Shown piece by piece: positions 8,849 to 17,404 of a stretch of 58,773 nt of DNA. Position numbers and translations under genes: made by a program. The first letter of the stretch is position 1. Each line of letters begins with the position of its first letter. The DNA comes from Verrucomicrobiales bacterium (lineage in GTDB: Bacteria > Verrucomicrobiota > Verrucomicrobiia > Verrucomicrobiales > DEV007), in the NCBI GenBank assembly GCA_024638765.1, contig JAHEJT010000012.1:1-58773 (forward strand), given 5' to 3'. The notes below the pieces were generated by a model. That model saw nothing but the letters and a program-made list of their open reading frames with translations, was not told where the DNA came from and ran no database searches.

Positions 8849-9211
8849 TCATTCCGCCAGGCTATGGCCGGGACGGACCACAGGCTTGTCGTCGAGGACG
8901 ATCTGGAGGCTCAAGACGCGGCTGGAGATTTCATCGTGGCGCGCGTAGGTGCCTTCCCCGGCGTAGGTATTGAGGCCGTAATGGGCCCGGTCGGCGCCTT
9001 TGAGCCGGAATTTTCCGCGTTCGGCCCGGCTTCGCGCGGCGGGCGAGGTATCTCCAAAAAGGAAATCCCCGAGCCGATACACGAGGCCTCCGCCCGCGGG
9101 CGCGGGGGTAGTAGTGTCTTGGGCCAGGGCGGTGGCGCTTTGAAAAACAAAGCAGGTGAGGAGGGCGGTTCCGGCGATGGTGAGGCTGTTCCCGATTGAT
9201 TGAATTTTCAT
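8849..9211 (-). CDS. Small secreted protein of unknown function
   Basis: 120 residues with a clear Sec signal peptide: MKIQSIGN, a hydrophobic core around TALLTCFVFQSA, and a likely cut after ALA before QDTTTPAP. The mature part has a Pro/Gly stretch, then YRLGDFLFGD and a charged C-terminal half containing LQIVLDDKPVV. An AAGGAA lies 8 bases upstream of the ATG. It converges with the aminopeptidase gene and I do not recognise a domain. The signal peptide and ribosome site make it a believable gene. Confidence 0.7.
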   Translation of the reverse strand: MKIQSIGNSLTIAGTALLTCFVFQSATALAQDTTTPAPAGGGLVYRLGDFLFGDTSPAARSRAERGKFRLKGADRAHYGLNTYAGEGTYARHDEISSRVLSLQIVLDDKPVVRPGHSLAE

Positions 9212-9369
9212 GTCACTATTCCTTGTTTGTGGATGATCGCCTGGAGCGGGACGACTCTCCGTTTCACGCGTACTCTAACGCGTGCCGTGGCTTGAAGTCA
9301 AAGTGTTCGACGGGGGGAATCTGGTTGCAATCCCGTATAAATGGGCTATTCCCTTTAAGTGCCTGTCAC

Positions 9370-9440
9370 GCGGGTATAGCTTAATGGTAAAGCCCCAGCC
9401 TTCCAAGCTGGTTATGCGAGTTCGATTCTCGCTACCCGCT
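9370..9440 (+). tRNA. tRNA-Gly (anticodon TCC)
   Basis: 71-nt cloverleaf. The acceptor GCGGGTA pairs with TACCCGC; the D-arm is GCTT-AATGGTAA-AGC; the anticodon stem is CCAGC/GCTGG around the loop CTTCCAA, giving anticodon TCC, which reads GGA. The T-arm CGAGT-TCGATTC-TCGCT is complete. The discriminator is T and CCA is not encoded. Confidence 0.96.
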
Positions 9441-9496
9441 CTCCACGGTAAAGTCTGTCGCAGGTGCACCTGAGGGGATGGTTTTTTGATGCCGGC

Positions 9497-9718
9497 ATGA
9501 TAACACTTTGCGGACTCCTCATTTACTGCCTCGCCATCGCGCTCGCATGGCTCATGTGGCGCCACGGGCGCGTTGGGAAGACTTCCTTCGAGAGCTTGCT
9601 CGAGAAAAGCGAAAAGGATCATCACCTCGTGATGCGAGTTACGGCGAAGCATCCGCGAGGCGGCGCTTGGAGGGAGTATCGAGAGTGGTCGCGCGAGGAA
9701 TTGACGTGCGCCCAGTGA
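9497..9718 (+). CDS. Small single-pass membrane protein
   Basis: 73 residues starting MITLCGLLIYCLAIALAW, one transmembrane helix at the extreme N-terminus, followed by a charged cytoplasmic tail containing FESLLEKSEKDHH and ending in EWSREELTCAQ. The frame opens earlier at 9464, but the ATG at 9497 places the helix at the start. It follows tRNA-Gly on the same strand. I do not recognise a family; small membrane proteins of this type are often missed. Confidence 0.5.
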   Translation: MITLCGLLIYCLAIALAWLMWRHGRVGKTSFESLLEKSEKDHHLVMRVTAKHPRGGAWREYREWSREELTCAQ

Positions 9719-9746
9719 AGGTGACGCGAGCAGGCTCACGGACGGA

Positions 9747-12700
9747 TCACGGGGTGTGACGGTATCCCCTGGGGCTGAGGTTGAGATCTTCCGGATCGGA
9801 AGTCTTCGGCGCAGGCTCCTGGTTTTTGGCGGCCCGAGGAGCGGGACGCAACTCCGTCAGGCTTCCGATGATGATGGGCAGAGATTCGGTGATCATTTCC
9901 TGTCCGAAGGGTTTTCTTACTTTGAGAGGCGTGCCCTCCACGACGTGGACCAAGGAATTGCCGAAACCCACGATACGCCGGGTCAAAAGGTAAAGGGTTT
10001 CGCCGTCGTGAAATTCCTCCATCCTCCAATAGTAAACTTTGTCACCGGCGGTCGCGATGGGCCGGCCCAGGGACCGCGCGAGAGCCTCCACCATCTTCGT
10101 TGCTTCCTTTTCGGTGGGTTTGACGTCCTCCAAACGCCTATCCAGTGAGACGCGCACCCAGGGTGTCGGATCCGCACTAAAACCCCGGGGGGTGATGAGC
10201 AGTTCCTGGCCGTTTTCGTATTCGTAGCGGAACTCCGGAGGCAGGACGAGGGAGAGTTCATCTTCCGAGAAGCGGATCTCAACCGGTTCGCTGGGTAGAG
10301 ACGCCATTCCGGAGCGATCCTGTGCCGCGACCATCTGACTCATGGTGTCTCCGAGGTCTTCGAGCATCGCTTGGGTCCTCTCGATGGCGGTATCAACCAT
10401 CCCGAGTCCCCATTGAAGAGCCAGCTGCGGCTCCTTGCTGGTCATCTGTAGCGCCGGAGCCGGGTTGAACATGGGTTCATCGAGGAGAACGAGGTCGTTG
10501 CCGACAATCTTTAGAAATGCGGAAGCCGCTTTCTGGTCTTTCTCGCTGAGATCCGTCATCCCGAAGAAAGCGTCTTCGCCGGACGGTTTGAAGCGTTTGG
10601 CGACAGCTCCAGCAACGATCTCCGAGATAGTCGCTGACAGGCTGTTGTTTCCCCGCATTACAAAATCGATTTTAGCTTTTTTGGCGTCGGATGTGATCTC
10701 CGCCAATTTCTCGGCATTGGCCCGGGCGATGGCGGTGCTTTGCGCGTGCAGAATTTCTTCGAGTTCCTTCACCATCTCCTCGGGAGAACCTTCCGGGCTC
10801 TCGTCGTATTCCGGCTCCGGATCGCTGGCGGGATTGGGATTGAGTTGCAGGGTTTCGTCCTTTACCTGGAGTAAACGGGAGACACGCTTGCGCTCCCATG
10901 TATTGAGACGGCGATGAGCGAACCGTTCACCCTCGAGTCCACTCTCTGGATCGCTGACGACAGCGCCCTGTTCCATGGCAGAAACAATCGACTCCATAGA
11001 GCCTCCGCCCTTTTGCACGAAATCAATTCCCGAAGCTTTGGCTTTTTGGAAAAGGGTGATGAGTTCGATTGCCAGTCTACGGGTGTTAGCTTTGAGGATG
11101 AGGTATTTGAGATCTGTGATTCGCCGGTCGAGTTCGACGATTTTCTTGCGAGTTGCGGCGTCGAATTTTTCCGGAGATCCGCCGGATTGAGCCTGGTTAC
11201 CTGATTTGATTCCCGAGTTTGGTCCGTCGTGCTGCTTACCGCCGCTGCCCTTCAGAAAAAAGCCGCCCAGACCAAGCAGCAGCACGATACCTGCCGCCGC
11301 GGGGACCGCCACCTTGGGAGGCAGCTTCTTGATTCGGGCGACCAAGGCTGCGGGGTTACTTGAACTGGTCGCGTCCTCGTCCTCGGGGTCGACTTCCTGA
11401 TCCTGGAGGGCCGACTCCGGGATCGGCGGGGGTCCGGAACTCGGGGCGGCGGCTTCCGTGCCCGCTTCGTCTGAACCGGCGGCTTCGGCTTCCTCCGAGG
11501 TCTCTTCCTGCGCTGAAACGGCTTCTGCGTCCGCCGTGCCCTCGGGAGTTGCAGCCTCTTTAGTGAGAAAGCTGGCTCCCTTTTCCGTGAACAATGACTT
11601 CTTCTTCTTCTTCTTTGCGGTGTCTTCGGAGACCGCATTCTTCTCTTTGGCTTTGTCTGGAGCCTCGCCTTCCTCGGGCGAGGTCTCTACGGATTCGGAG
11701 TTCGTTCCGAGTGGCGCCAGCTTGCCTACAAAACTTTCTCCCGCCGGCGAGGCGGCGGCGGCTGGATCCACCGGCTTGGCGGGCGAGACGTTCGGGGGCT
11801 CTGCCGGAGCCTGGGAAGGGGGGGCGGCTGGATCCACCGGCTTGGTAAGGACGGGACGCTCTGCCGCGACGGGCTCCTGCTTGTTCGGGGGCTCTGCCGG
11901 AGCCTGGGAAGGGGGGGCGGCTGAATGCGCCGGCTTGGCGGGCTCGACGTTCGGGGGCGACTTTGCAGCGCTGTCTTGCACGGGAGGGGGAGACTTTGAA
12001 GTGGTGGTCCCGCCTCCCACTGAACCACCCACGAGTCGTGCCACGGTTCCGGCGGCATCGCTGGCCTCGGCCGCACTCCGCTGCGCGGGAACGGGAGAGT
12101 CCGAAACCGGAGCAGCGGCCGGCTTGTTCTCCAGCTTTGGCTCGGGGGTGCCCGGGCCACTGGGGTTGGAGGATTGGGCACCGGTCACTCCGCCTCCTAC
12201 GGATCCACCCACGAGGCGTGCCACGACGCCGGCCTGCTCGGGATCAGGTTGGGGGGCGGCGGCATTCTCAGCGGCTTGATTTTCCTGGGGTGCAAGGCCG
12301 GGAGCTTGTGGCGGGGATACAGCAGCAGGTAAGGCTGGTGTCATTCCTCCATCGAGCGGGCCAGCGGAATCCAGTTTCTCGATCCTGCTGACGATTTCAG
12401 CGCCATTGAGCAGAGCGATGGGTTTGTCTTCGGCAAAGATGATTATTTCGGGAGAGAAATCGGATGCGCTGGCCAGGATCGCACCGTCATAACCGAAGCC
12501 CTCCATGGCGGCCTCGATTTCTTTCATCAAACCCATGTCCGCGCGTTCGTTCTGGCCGAAGCAACGGAGGCCGACCATGAGCGCCCCTTTGGCATCCTTC
12601 TTGGACAAATTGAAGCCGAAGGGCGAGGACCCGGGTGGGTCCACCGGCTTGGAGGAGTATCCTTTCCCTTCGAAAATCGAGAGACAAAGAGTGCGGAACT

Positions 12701-12752
12701 GCGCCATATCGATGGATCGCAGGCGCTCTAGGGACCAGGAAGAGTCGTTCAT
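9747..12752 (-). CDS. Chimeric membrane protein: degenerate Mrr-like fold, disordered linker, tandem pseudopilin-like domains
   Basis: 1001 residues. Residues 1-128 resemble an Mrr_cat-type PD-(D/E)xK fold, with MAQFRTLCLSIFEGKGY at the start and ASDFSPEIIIFAEDKPIALL near 97-115. However, the segment that should hold the catalytic residues reads GALMVGLRCFG, so nuclease activity is unlikely. Residues 130-470 are Pro/Ala/Glu-rich linker, with VARLVGGSVGGG at 177-188 and 237-248 and APPSQAPAEPPN at 279-290 and 310-321. A membrane helix lies at 479-500 (KVAVPAAAGIVLLLG). Outside, two related units at about 535-638 and 660-757 share AKASGIDFVQKG/AKKAKIDFVMRG and end LQLNPNP/LVLLDEP, like pseudopilin C-domains. 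Residues 815-970 resemble a PsbP/DcrB-like fold. The upstream region 12753-12820 is AT-rich and probably holds its promoter. Function unknown. Confidence 0.85.
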   Translation of the reverse strand: MNDSSWSLERLRSIDMAQFRTLCLSIFEGKGYSSKPVDPPGSSPFGFNLSKKDAKGALMVGLRCFGQNERADMGLMKEIEAAMEGFGYDGAILASASDFSPEIIIFAEDKPIALLNGAEIVSRIEKLDSAGPLDGGMTPALPAAVSPPQAPGLAPQENQAAENAAAPQPDPEQAGVVARLVGGSVGGGVTGAQSSNPSGPGTPEPKLENKPAAAPVSDSPVPAQRSAAEASDAAGTVARLVGGSVGGGTTTSKSPPPVQDSAAKSPPNVEPAKPAHSAAPPSQAPAEPPNKQEPVAAERPVLTKPVDPAAPPSQAPAEPPNVSPAKPVDPAAAASPAGESFVGKLAPLGTNSESVETSPEEGEAPDKAKEKNAVSEDTAKKKKKKSLFTEKGASFLTKEAATPEGTADAEAVSAQEETSEEAEAAGSDEAGTEAAAPSSGPPPIPESALQDQEVDPEDEDATSSSNPAALVARIKKLPPKVAVPAAAGIVLLLGLGGFFLKGSGGKQHDGPNSGIKSGNQAQSGGSPEKFDAATRKKIVELDRRITDLKYLILKANTRRLAIELITLFQKAKASGIDFVQKGGGSMESIVSAMEQGAVVSDPESGLEGERFAHRRLNTWERKRVSRLLQVKDETLQLNPNPASDPEPEYDESPEGSPEEMVKELEEILHAQSTAIARANAEKLAEITSDAKKAKIDFVMRGNNSLSATISEIVAGAVAKRFKPSGEDAFFGMTDLSEKDQKAASAFLKIVGNDLVLLDEPMFNPAPALQMTSKEPQLALQWGLGMVDTAIERTQAMLEDLGDTMSQMVAAQDRSGMASLPSEPVEIRFSEDELSLVLPPEFRYEYENGQELLITPRGFSADPTPWVRVSLDRRLEDVKPTEKEATKMVEALARSLGRPIATAGDKVYYWRMEEFHDGETLYLLTRRIVGFGNSLVHVVEGTPLKVRKPFGQEMITESLPIIIGSLTELRPAPRAAKNQEPAPKTSDPEDLNLSPRGYRHTP

Positions 12753-12932
12753 TCGTGACAGAAGTTATAGTAATTATAATAAATAGAGACTATTAAGCAA
12801 GTCAAAATGGTTAATTTTTGACGATTAAAGCCACTTTTCTGCTCTGCACCGCCCTCGTGAGCCTCTCAAGGACCTTTCTTGATCCCTCACCACCCCCTCG
12901 ACGCGCCGTCCATCGGCGTGGACTCTCTAAGT

Positions 12933-13541
12933 CTAAGCCTCCCGGCGCGGCTGCGCGCCCTCGTGGAACTTATCGATGCGGAACCGCAGCAGCTCGATAC
13001 CGACGGATTCATCCTCCCTGAGGCCGGCCTTCCGATAGAGCGCTGCCAACTGGCCCTCCACCGTGTCCAGCCCTTCAATTCCCGGGAGCAGCAGCCCTTT
13101 CCGGCCGTCGGCTGCCCTCAGGTAGACTCCGAACTCGCACGGGTCCAATGCCTCGCGGCTCTGGACAGGCTCCAGTTCTCCCAGGACGCTGACCTCAAAG
13201 CGCAACTTCTCAAGCTCCGATTCCGTTACCGGTGGACAGCGACCATCCTCCAGCGCCGCAGAGAGGGCGCTGGCCCGGGTTTCTTCGATGAGATCGCAAC
13301 GAGTCGGTTGGACCGTGCCCTTGCATCCTCGAAGATGGCCTTCGGTGTGCCAGATCGTCACGAACACGCCGCGGCGCAAACCGAGATAACCCTCGGCCTG
13401 TGCGGAGCTCGCAGACGCGGCCGCGGCGGCTTCTCCGGAAACTTCCACGCGCACGCGGTCGCGGGCGACCGACGGCAGCACTTCTCCAGTTTGAGAATCG
13501 CCGTAAGGATCCCGCGGAGGCTGGTCCGGAGGGTTGGGCAT
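12933..13541 (-). CDS. AMMECR1-domain protein
   Basis: 202 residues from the ATG at 13541 (MPNPPDQPPRDP); the frame extends to 13667, but the extra 42 residues look non-conserved. The AMMECR1 core is recognisable from GVFVTIWHTEGHLRGCKGT near residue 60, the family's LRGCxG signature, through VTESELEKLRFEVSVLGELE, GVYLRAADGRKGLLLPGIEG, and a final block with YRKAGLRED. The family occurs in bacteria, archaea and eukaryotes, and its biochemical role is unsettled. An Ala-rich stretch (GEAAAAASASSAQAE) precedes the signature. The gene stands alone, divergent from the membrane protein at 13743. Confidence 0.85.
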   Translation of the reverse strand: MPNPPDQPPRDPYGDSQTGEVLPSVARDRVRVEVSGEAAAAASASSAQAEGYLGLRRGVFVTIWHTEGHLRGCKGTVQPTRCDLIEETRASALSAALEDGRCPPVTESELEKLRFEVSVLGELEPVQSREALDPCEFGVYLRAADGRKGLLLPGIEGLDTVEGQLAALYRKAGLREDESVGIELLRFRIDKFHEGAQPRREA

Positions 13542-13742
13542 ATCTAACAGAATAACCGACTTACACGGGATGCAACTCGATTCGGGATCACTGGCCTGAT
13601 GGGCCGGTTTCGACCCCGCTTTTTTCTCGCCGCCGACCCCGGCGGGTTTATTCTGATTGAAGGCCAAGTCCCCATACCGCTCACGTTTTCCCGTGCTCGG
13701 GGGAGTCGGGTGGACGGGCTAAACCGCACGGCGCACCTCGTG

Positions 13743-14846
13743 ATGGCACCAGACCTCCCCGAATCCGATCCCGACCACCAACCGATCAAAAAGGTCGGCA
13801 TTTCCAAGACCGTGCGCCCGGCCAAGGATCCGGGTGCAGGTTATCGGCCCTTGGAGAAATTGCAGAAGGAGCAATCGGCCGAGGCCCGTGCGAAAGGGAA
13901 GAAAAAATGGCTCAGGGTACGCAAACACCGTCCTGACTCGGACCTGAGCGAACTGGTGGCCTTCGATGAGCCCCGGCCGCAGACGAAAGAGAAGCGGCCC
14001 CGGGCGGGCATGATGGTGGCGATGGTGGTGATCGGCGTGGCCTTTCTTGCGATTCTGGACGCGGCGCTTCGACGCAGGGTCGAGACTTTGCGTCCCGCCT
14101 TGCCTGCGATTGAGGAGGAAGTGCCGGAAGAAAGTGATTTGGCCGCGGCAATGGACGCGCGGCTTGAAGCGGTGCGCGAGGTTGCCGGTGATTATTTTGC
14201 GGCGGCCAATCTGGAAGCACAGCTGGAATTCATTCGTGAGCCGTCAAGAGTGCGGCCACTGATGGAACGCCTGCAAGCGGACACGTCCAGGACTCCGCTG
14301 GGGGCGCCTCTCCGCGTCGGGGTAGGGGAGGCTTACCTTATGGACGATACCAAGCGAGACGCGAAGTTTTTCATGACGCGTGCCGAGATGAAGGATTATT
14401 CACTACGCCTGATCGCTTTTGAGCGGATCGGAGAGGGACCGTGGAAGTTGGATTGGGAAAGTTTCGTGGCGTATTCACCGATGTCCTGGGAAGAGTTTCA
14501 ACGCCGGCGGCCGGTGGAAACGGTACGGTTTCGCGTGGTCGCTGGTGCCGGCGACTATTACAATTATGATTTCGCGGACGCCGGCGAATTTGCGTCTTTC
14601 AAGCTCAGTGATTCTCCGGAGACGATCGTGATGCACGGGTACGTGCCTCGTGAAAGCGCCCTCGATCGTCAGCTGCAATCTTTGCTCGGCAGCCACGATC
14701 TTGTTTACATTCTCCTTGACCTCCGTTTTCCGGAAGATGCGCAAAGCGATAACCAGGTGGAAATCGTCGATGTCGTCTCGCCCACGTGGGTTCTGGGGCT
14801 CGAAAAATCGTCCTCGGCCGCTTACAGGATGATGCTGCCGCCTTGA
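13743..14846 (+). CDS. Single-pass membrane protein of unknown function
   Basis: 367 residues from the ATG at 13743 (MAPDLPESDPDHQP). The frame is open back to 13599, but the earlier part looks like leader. It has a basic, Lys-rich cytoplasmic N-terminus (AEARAKGKKKWLRVRKHR), one membrane helix at about 90-109 (MMVAMVVIGVAFLAILDAAL), and a roughly 255-residue extracytoplasmic domain. That domain contains a helical block with VREVAGDYFAAANLEAQLEF, then β-rich sequence with GPWKLDWESFVAYSPMSWEEF. No catalytic motif is visible. It lies next to the chimeric membrane protein and AMMECR1 genes, but on the opposite strand, with no evident operon. Confidence 0.8.
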   Translation: MAPDLPESDPDHQPIKKVGISKTVRPAKDPGAGYRPLEKLQKEQSAEARAKGKKKWLRVRKHRPDSDLSELVAFDEPRPQTKEKRPRAGMMVAMVVIGVAFLAILDAALRRRVETLRPALPAIEEEVPEESDLAAAMDARLEAVREVAGDYFAAANLEAQLEFIREPSRVRPLMERLQADTSRTPLGAPLRVGVGEAYLMDDTKRDAKFFMTRAEMKDYSLRLIAFERIGEGPWKLDWESFVAYSPMSWEEFQRRRPVETVRFRVVAGAGDYYNYDFADAGEFASFKLSDSPETIVMHGYVPRESALDRQLQSLLGSHDLVYILLDLRFPEDAQSDNQVEIVDVVSPTWVLGLEKSSSAAYRMMLPP

Positions 14847-14886
14847 GCAGTCACGAGTCGGCGCATGGGAGCCGATACTGCCCGGT

Positions 14887-15495
14887 CTAGGGGAGAAGGG
14901 TAGTCGGATTTGCCGGAGCTTTGCCGCGGCGCTCGTCGGCCAGGGTGGCGGCGGCGGCCACCCCCCCGAGGGCACCGAAAATATGCCCCGCCCAGCTCAT
15001 GGCGGGATTCAATCCGGGGACCAGGCCCCAGAGCATCCCCTGGAAGGCGAATAGCACCACCGTCGTCATGGCGAGAGCTTTCCAGCTGCGCACGTAAAAA
15101 CTGCGCGCGATCAGGAAGCCGAAGTATCCGTAGACGATTCCGGAGGCGCCCGCGTGGACGCCCGGCTTACCAAAAAAAAGAATGCCGAAGCCGCTGACGG
15201 CAATGGCGCAAAAGGTGACGATCATAAGAGTTCGCGGTCCCAGCAGTAGGACTACTCCCCCCAGCATGAGAAGGCCCAGAGAGTTCCCAAACACATGACT
15301 CCAGCCGTCGTGGAGGAAGGGAGCGAAAAAAATCCGGTACCAGTGATCGAATTCGCCCCTGCGGATCCCGTACTCAAAAAGGCGATTGGCGAAAAGAATT
15401 TGGTCAATAGCTTCAATGATGAGGAGCACGCCAACCCAGAGCAGCAACTCCTTGATAGAATCCCAGTAGGTGCGCAATTGTTTGTCCCAGGCCAT
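14887..15495 (-). CDS. Rhomboid-family intramembrane serine protease
   Basis: 202 residues with six predicted membrane segments. The catalytic serine is in HAGASGIVYG (Ser118), the catalytic histidine is in SWAGHIFGALGG (His171), and the HxxxN oxyanion motif is HVFGN (His67/Asn71). This is a complete active-site set, so an active rhomboid protease cleaving membrane-protein substrates is likely. The short C-terminal tail is cytoplasmic and Lys/Arg-rich. It converges with the membrane protein at 13743-14846. The start ATG at 15495 is the only good one. No substrate can be assigned from context. Confidence 0.93.
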   Translation of the reverse strand: MAWDKQLRTYWDSIKELLLWVGVLLIIEAIDQILFANRLFEYGIRRGEFDHWYRIFFAPFLHDGWSHVFGNSLGLLMLGGVVLLLGPRTLMIVTFCAIAVSGFGILFFGKPGVHAGASGIVYGYFGFLIARSFYVRSWKALAMTTVVLFAFQGMLWGLVPGLNPAMSWAGHIFGALGGVAAAATLADERRGKAPANPTTLLP

Positions 15496-15762
15496 CCGGA
15501 TTACAACTCGCCAGATCCATCACGGACGCGAGGCGTCCACAAGATAACTCTGAATTCGAAAAACGAAATCCCGGTTCTCGCGTGCGCCCCTCTTCAGGGG
15601 TCGCGGCCGCTTTCCCTGAGGCGGTTGACGCCCGCAAGACCAAGTCCCGGGACAATCCACCACGGAGCCGTGCTCACCCGCCCCGGCAGGGGAATCCTGC
15701 GGTCCCATCTAAAATCGCCCGGGGTGCATGAATAGCGGTCTCGGCCCGTGAGTCTAATCGGT

Positions 15763-16128
15763 ATGAAGAATCGAAAAAACCAGAGTCAGCCGGAGAGGCC
15801 ACTGGTGATTCGGATTACCTTGGAGATTCGCGATGCGAGGACCTCTTCCCTTGCGGAACGGAATGCTATCCCCGGTGTCCGTCGAAAGCCGGCACCCGGA
15901 AATCGGAAGCGGGGCCTTCTCCCTGATTCCCGTGAAAATAGCCCGGGCGGATCCCCCGGCAATCCCGTCCCCGAGAGTCCGGCGGTGCAGTTTCCCGCAC
16001 TGAAACCGGAGGGGACGATCGAGCGGAATCGACTGGTCGAGGAACTTGCGAAAAACGTCCCTCTCCCCTCAAATCCGGCCTCTGCGGAGGCGGCGGATAT
16101 CGAGATCACGCTGGTGCTCTATGTGTGA
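15763..16128 (+). CDS. Hypothetical protein
   Basis: 121 residues from the ATG at 15763; a GTG at 15748 is also in frame. It begins MKNRKNQSQPERPLVIRITL, has a Pro/Gly/Arg-rich, probably disordered middle (PDSRENSPGGSPGNPVPESP), and ends with a short helix-strand block containing NRLVEELAKNVPLP and a final IEITLVLYV. Hydrophobic β-like strands at both ends (VIRITLEI and IEITLVLYV) suggest a small two-strand unit. A minus-strand frame overlaps it and is less plausible. No family recognised; moderate confidence that it is expressed. Confidence 0.45.
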   Translation: MKNRKNQSQPERPLVIRITLEIRDARTSSLAERNAIPGVRRKPAPGNRKRGLLPDSRENSPGGSPGNPVPESPAVQFPALKPEGTIERNRLVEELAKNVPLPSNPASAEAADIEITLVLYV

Positions 16129-16159
16129 GCCGCGGTGCGGTGCACCGGGCCCCTGCGTG

Positions 16160-16501
16160 CTAGGCGGCGCCCGCCGCTAGCGCAAAGGATTGCGCCAGTT
16201 CGGCTTCCGCATCGTACCAATCGGCGATCGGATCGGGGTGTTCACCGCCGCTGGTCCGGTGCTGAGACTTGTAATAGGCGGCAACGGCGATGTGGTCCGG
16301 TTCGAGCGGCGCGACCAGTGATTTGGGGCGGCTTGCGGGCTGCTTCCTGGCGGCGGCAGGACGTTTCCTTTTCGCGGCGGTCGTGGTTCTTTTCTTGGCA
16401 GACCCATTTTTCGCGGTCGGGCTCGTCTTTTTTGACTTTGGGGTTTTGGTGGCGGCTTTGGTGGCCTTGCTCTTGGTTTCTTTGCTCTTGGTTTCTTTCA
16501 T
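16160..16501 (-). CDS. DUF2934 protein with histone-H1-like basic tail
   Basis: 113 residues. The first 60 or so are Lys/Thr/Ala-rich (KETKSKETKSKATKAATKTP and onwards), the pattern of bacterial histone-H1-like nucleoid proteins. The C-terminal 50 residues contain HIAVAAYYKSQHRTSGGEHP followed by ADWYDAEAELAQ, matching the DUF2934 motif (IAxxAY...W..AE). The start is the ATG complementary to 16499-16501, although the frame is open well upstream. A DNA-associated role is inferred from the tail; DUF2934 itself has no established function. Confidence 0.75.
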   Translation of the reverse strand: MKETKSKETKSKATKAATKTPKSKKTSPTAKNGSAKKRTTTAAKRKRPAAARKQPASRPKSLVAPLEPDHIAVAAYYKSQHRTSGGEHPDPIADWYDAEAELAQSFALAAGAA

Positions 16502-16662
16502 GACGTTGGTTGGTATGGATTGAGTGAGAAACAATACACGCATCGTCAAGTCCGCGCATTTTTTCATCGAGCGACGGGGCGATTTTCCGGCCCCTGTCCC
16601 CAGATCCCACACAGAGCAAGAAGCATGCCTTACCCGCTGGAAATGAGCGCCTGAGGGCGCCC

Positions 16663-17274
16663 TTACACCCGCCCATCCGGGTCGCCGGCAGGATCCCACG
16701 GCAGCGAGGGCGGGGAGGACGTAATCCCGGGACGACGAGGCGATGCTTTTTTTTCGGGCTCCGCCTTTTCCGGGGGCGGCGTCTCCCCGGATTCCCCTGG
16801 AGCGCGGGGCTGCAGGCTCCCGCCGCTGTCTTCGGGCCATTCCGCGCCCGTCGCGATCCATTGATACAGCAGCCAGGTGTCTCCTTTGCTCAGGCGATGT
16901 CCGTCTGAGCCGCGCGGCATGGCTTCGGCGTAATGATCCGGGATGACCGTGACCAGGAAAAGGCTGCTTCTCTCCGGTTCACCCGGAATAATCAGCTGGT
17001 ATTTGCTGTTCGCCTCAAGCACGTGCCGCCGGGATTCGAAGCTCAATTTGGACTCTCCGGAGCCGGTGTGGTGACAGCGCAGGCAGTTCCTCTCCAGGAG
17101 TGGTTTGATGTCCTCCGCGAAATCGACGTAAAAGCCCCCGCTCATGGCGCCGGGATTCACCCCCTCGGGCAACAGGACGACGACCTCCGGGGGCGTTTCC
17201 GGCTGGACGGCACAGGCTCCGGCGAAAAGGGCACAGACCGCTCCGGAAAGAAAGATGGTGCCGCGCGTCATCAC
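16663..17274 (-). CDS. PSCyt1-type cytochrome lipoprotein
   Basis: 203 residues. The signal peptide is a lipobox type (GAVCALFAGAC, Cys about 21), followed by FAEDIKPLLERNCLRCHHTG with one CxxCH haem site near residues 69-73, then KLSFESRRHVLEANSK, GEPERSSLFLVTVIPD, MPRGSDGHRLSKGDTWLLYQ and WIATGAEWPE. This is the planctomycete-type cytochrome C domain (PSCyt1) found at the N-terminus of DUF1549/DUF1553 proteins, here free-standing. A Pro/Glu/Lys-rich tail of about 45 residues follows. It is divergent from the small lipoprotein at 17405. Confidence 0.85.
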   Translation of the reverse strand: MMTRGTIFLSGAVCALFAGACAVQPETPPEVVVLLPEGVNPGAMSGGFYVDFAEDIKPLLERNCLRCHHTGSGESKLSFESRRHVLEANSKYQLIIPGEPERSSLFLVTVIPDHYAEAMPRGSDGHRLSKGDTWLLYQWIATGAEWPEDSGGSLQPRAPGESGETPPPEKAEPEKKASPRRPGITSSPPSLPWDPAGDPDGRV

Positions 17275-17404
17275 GAACTCACGTTAACGCCGCCAAAGGG
17301 CGGCGCGCACGAAAAGATGCCGCAAATTTTGTGAATATTCCCGGGTAGGGCTCCGTCCAAGCATCGATCACGCCTGTTCGTGATAGAACAAATCCAGCGA
17401 TGCT

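Noticed and set aside
11458..12279. 273-residue plus-strand ORF rich in Ala, Gly and Ser opposite the linker of the chimera
   Set aside because: It mirrors the Pro/Ala-rich linker; such low-complexity complements always stay open in GC-rich DNA.
9747..12752. Functional Mrr restriction endonuclease or defence gene
   Set aside because: Expected D...(E/Q)xK residues are missing and there is no methylase, helicase or other defence gene nearby.
12879..13547. 222-residue plus-strand ORF covering the AMMECR1 gene
   Set aside because: The minus strand carries the recognisable LRGCxG signature and a family-like length; the plus frame is a shadow.
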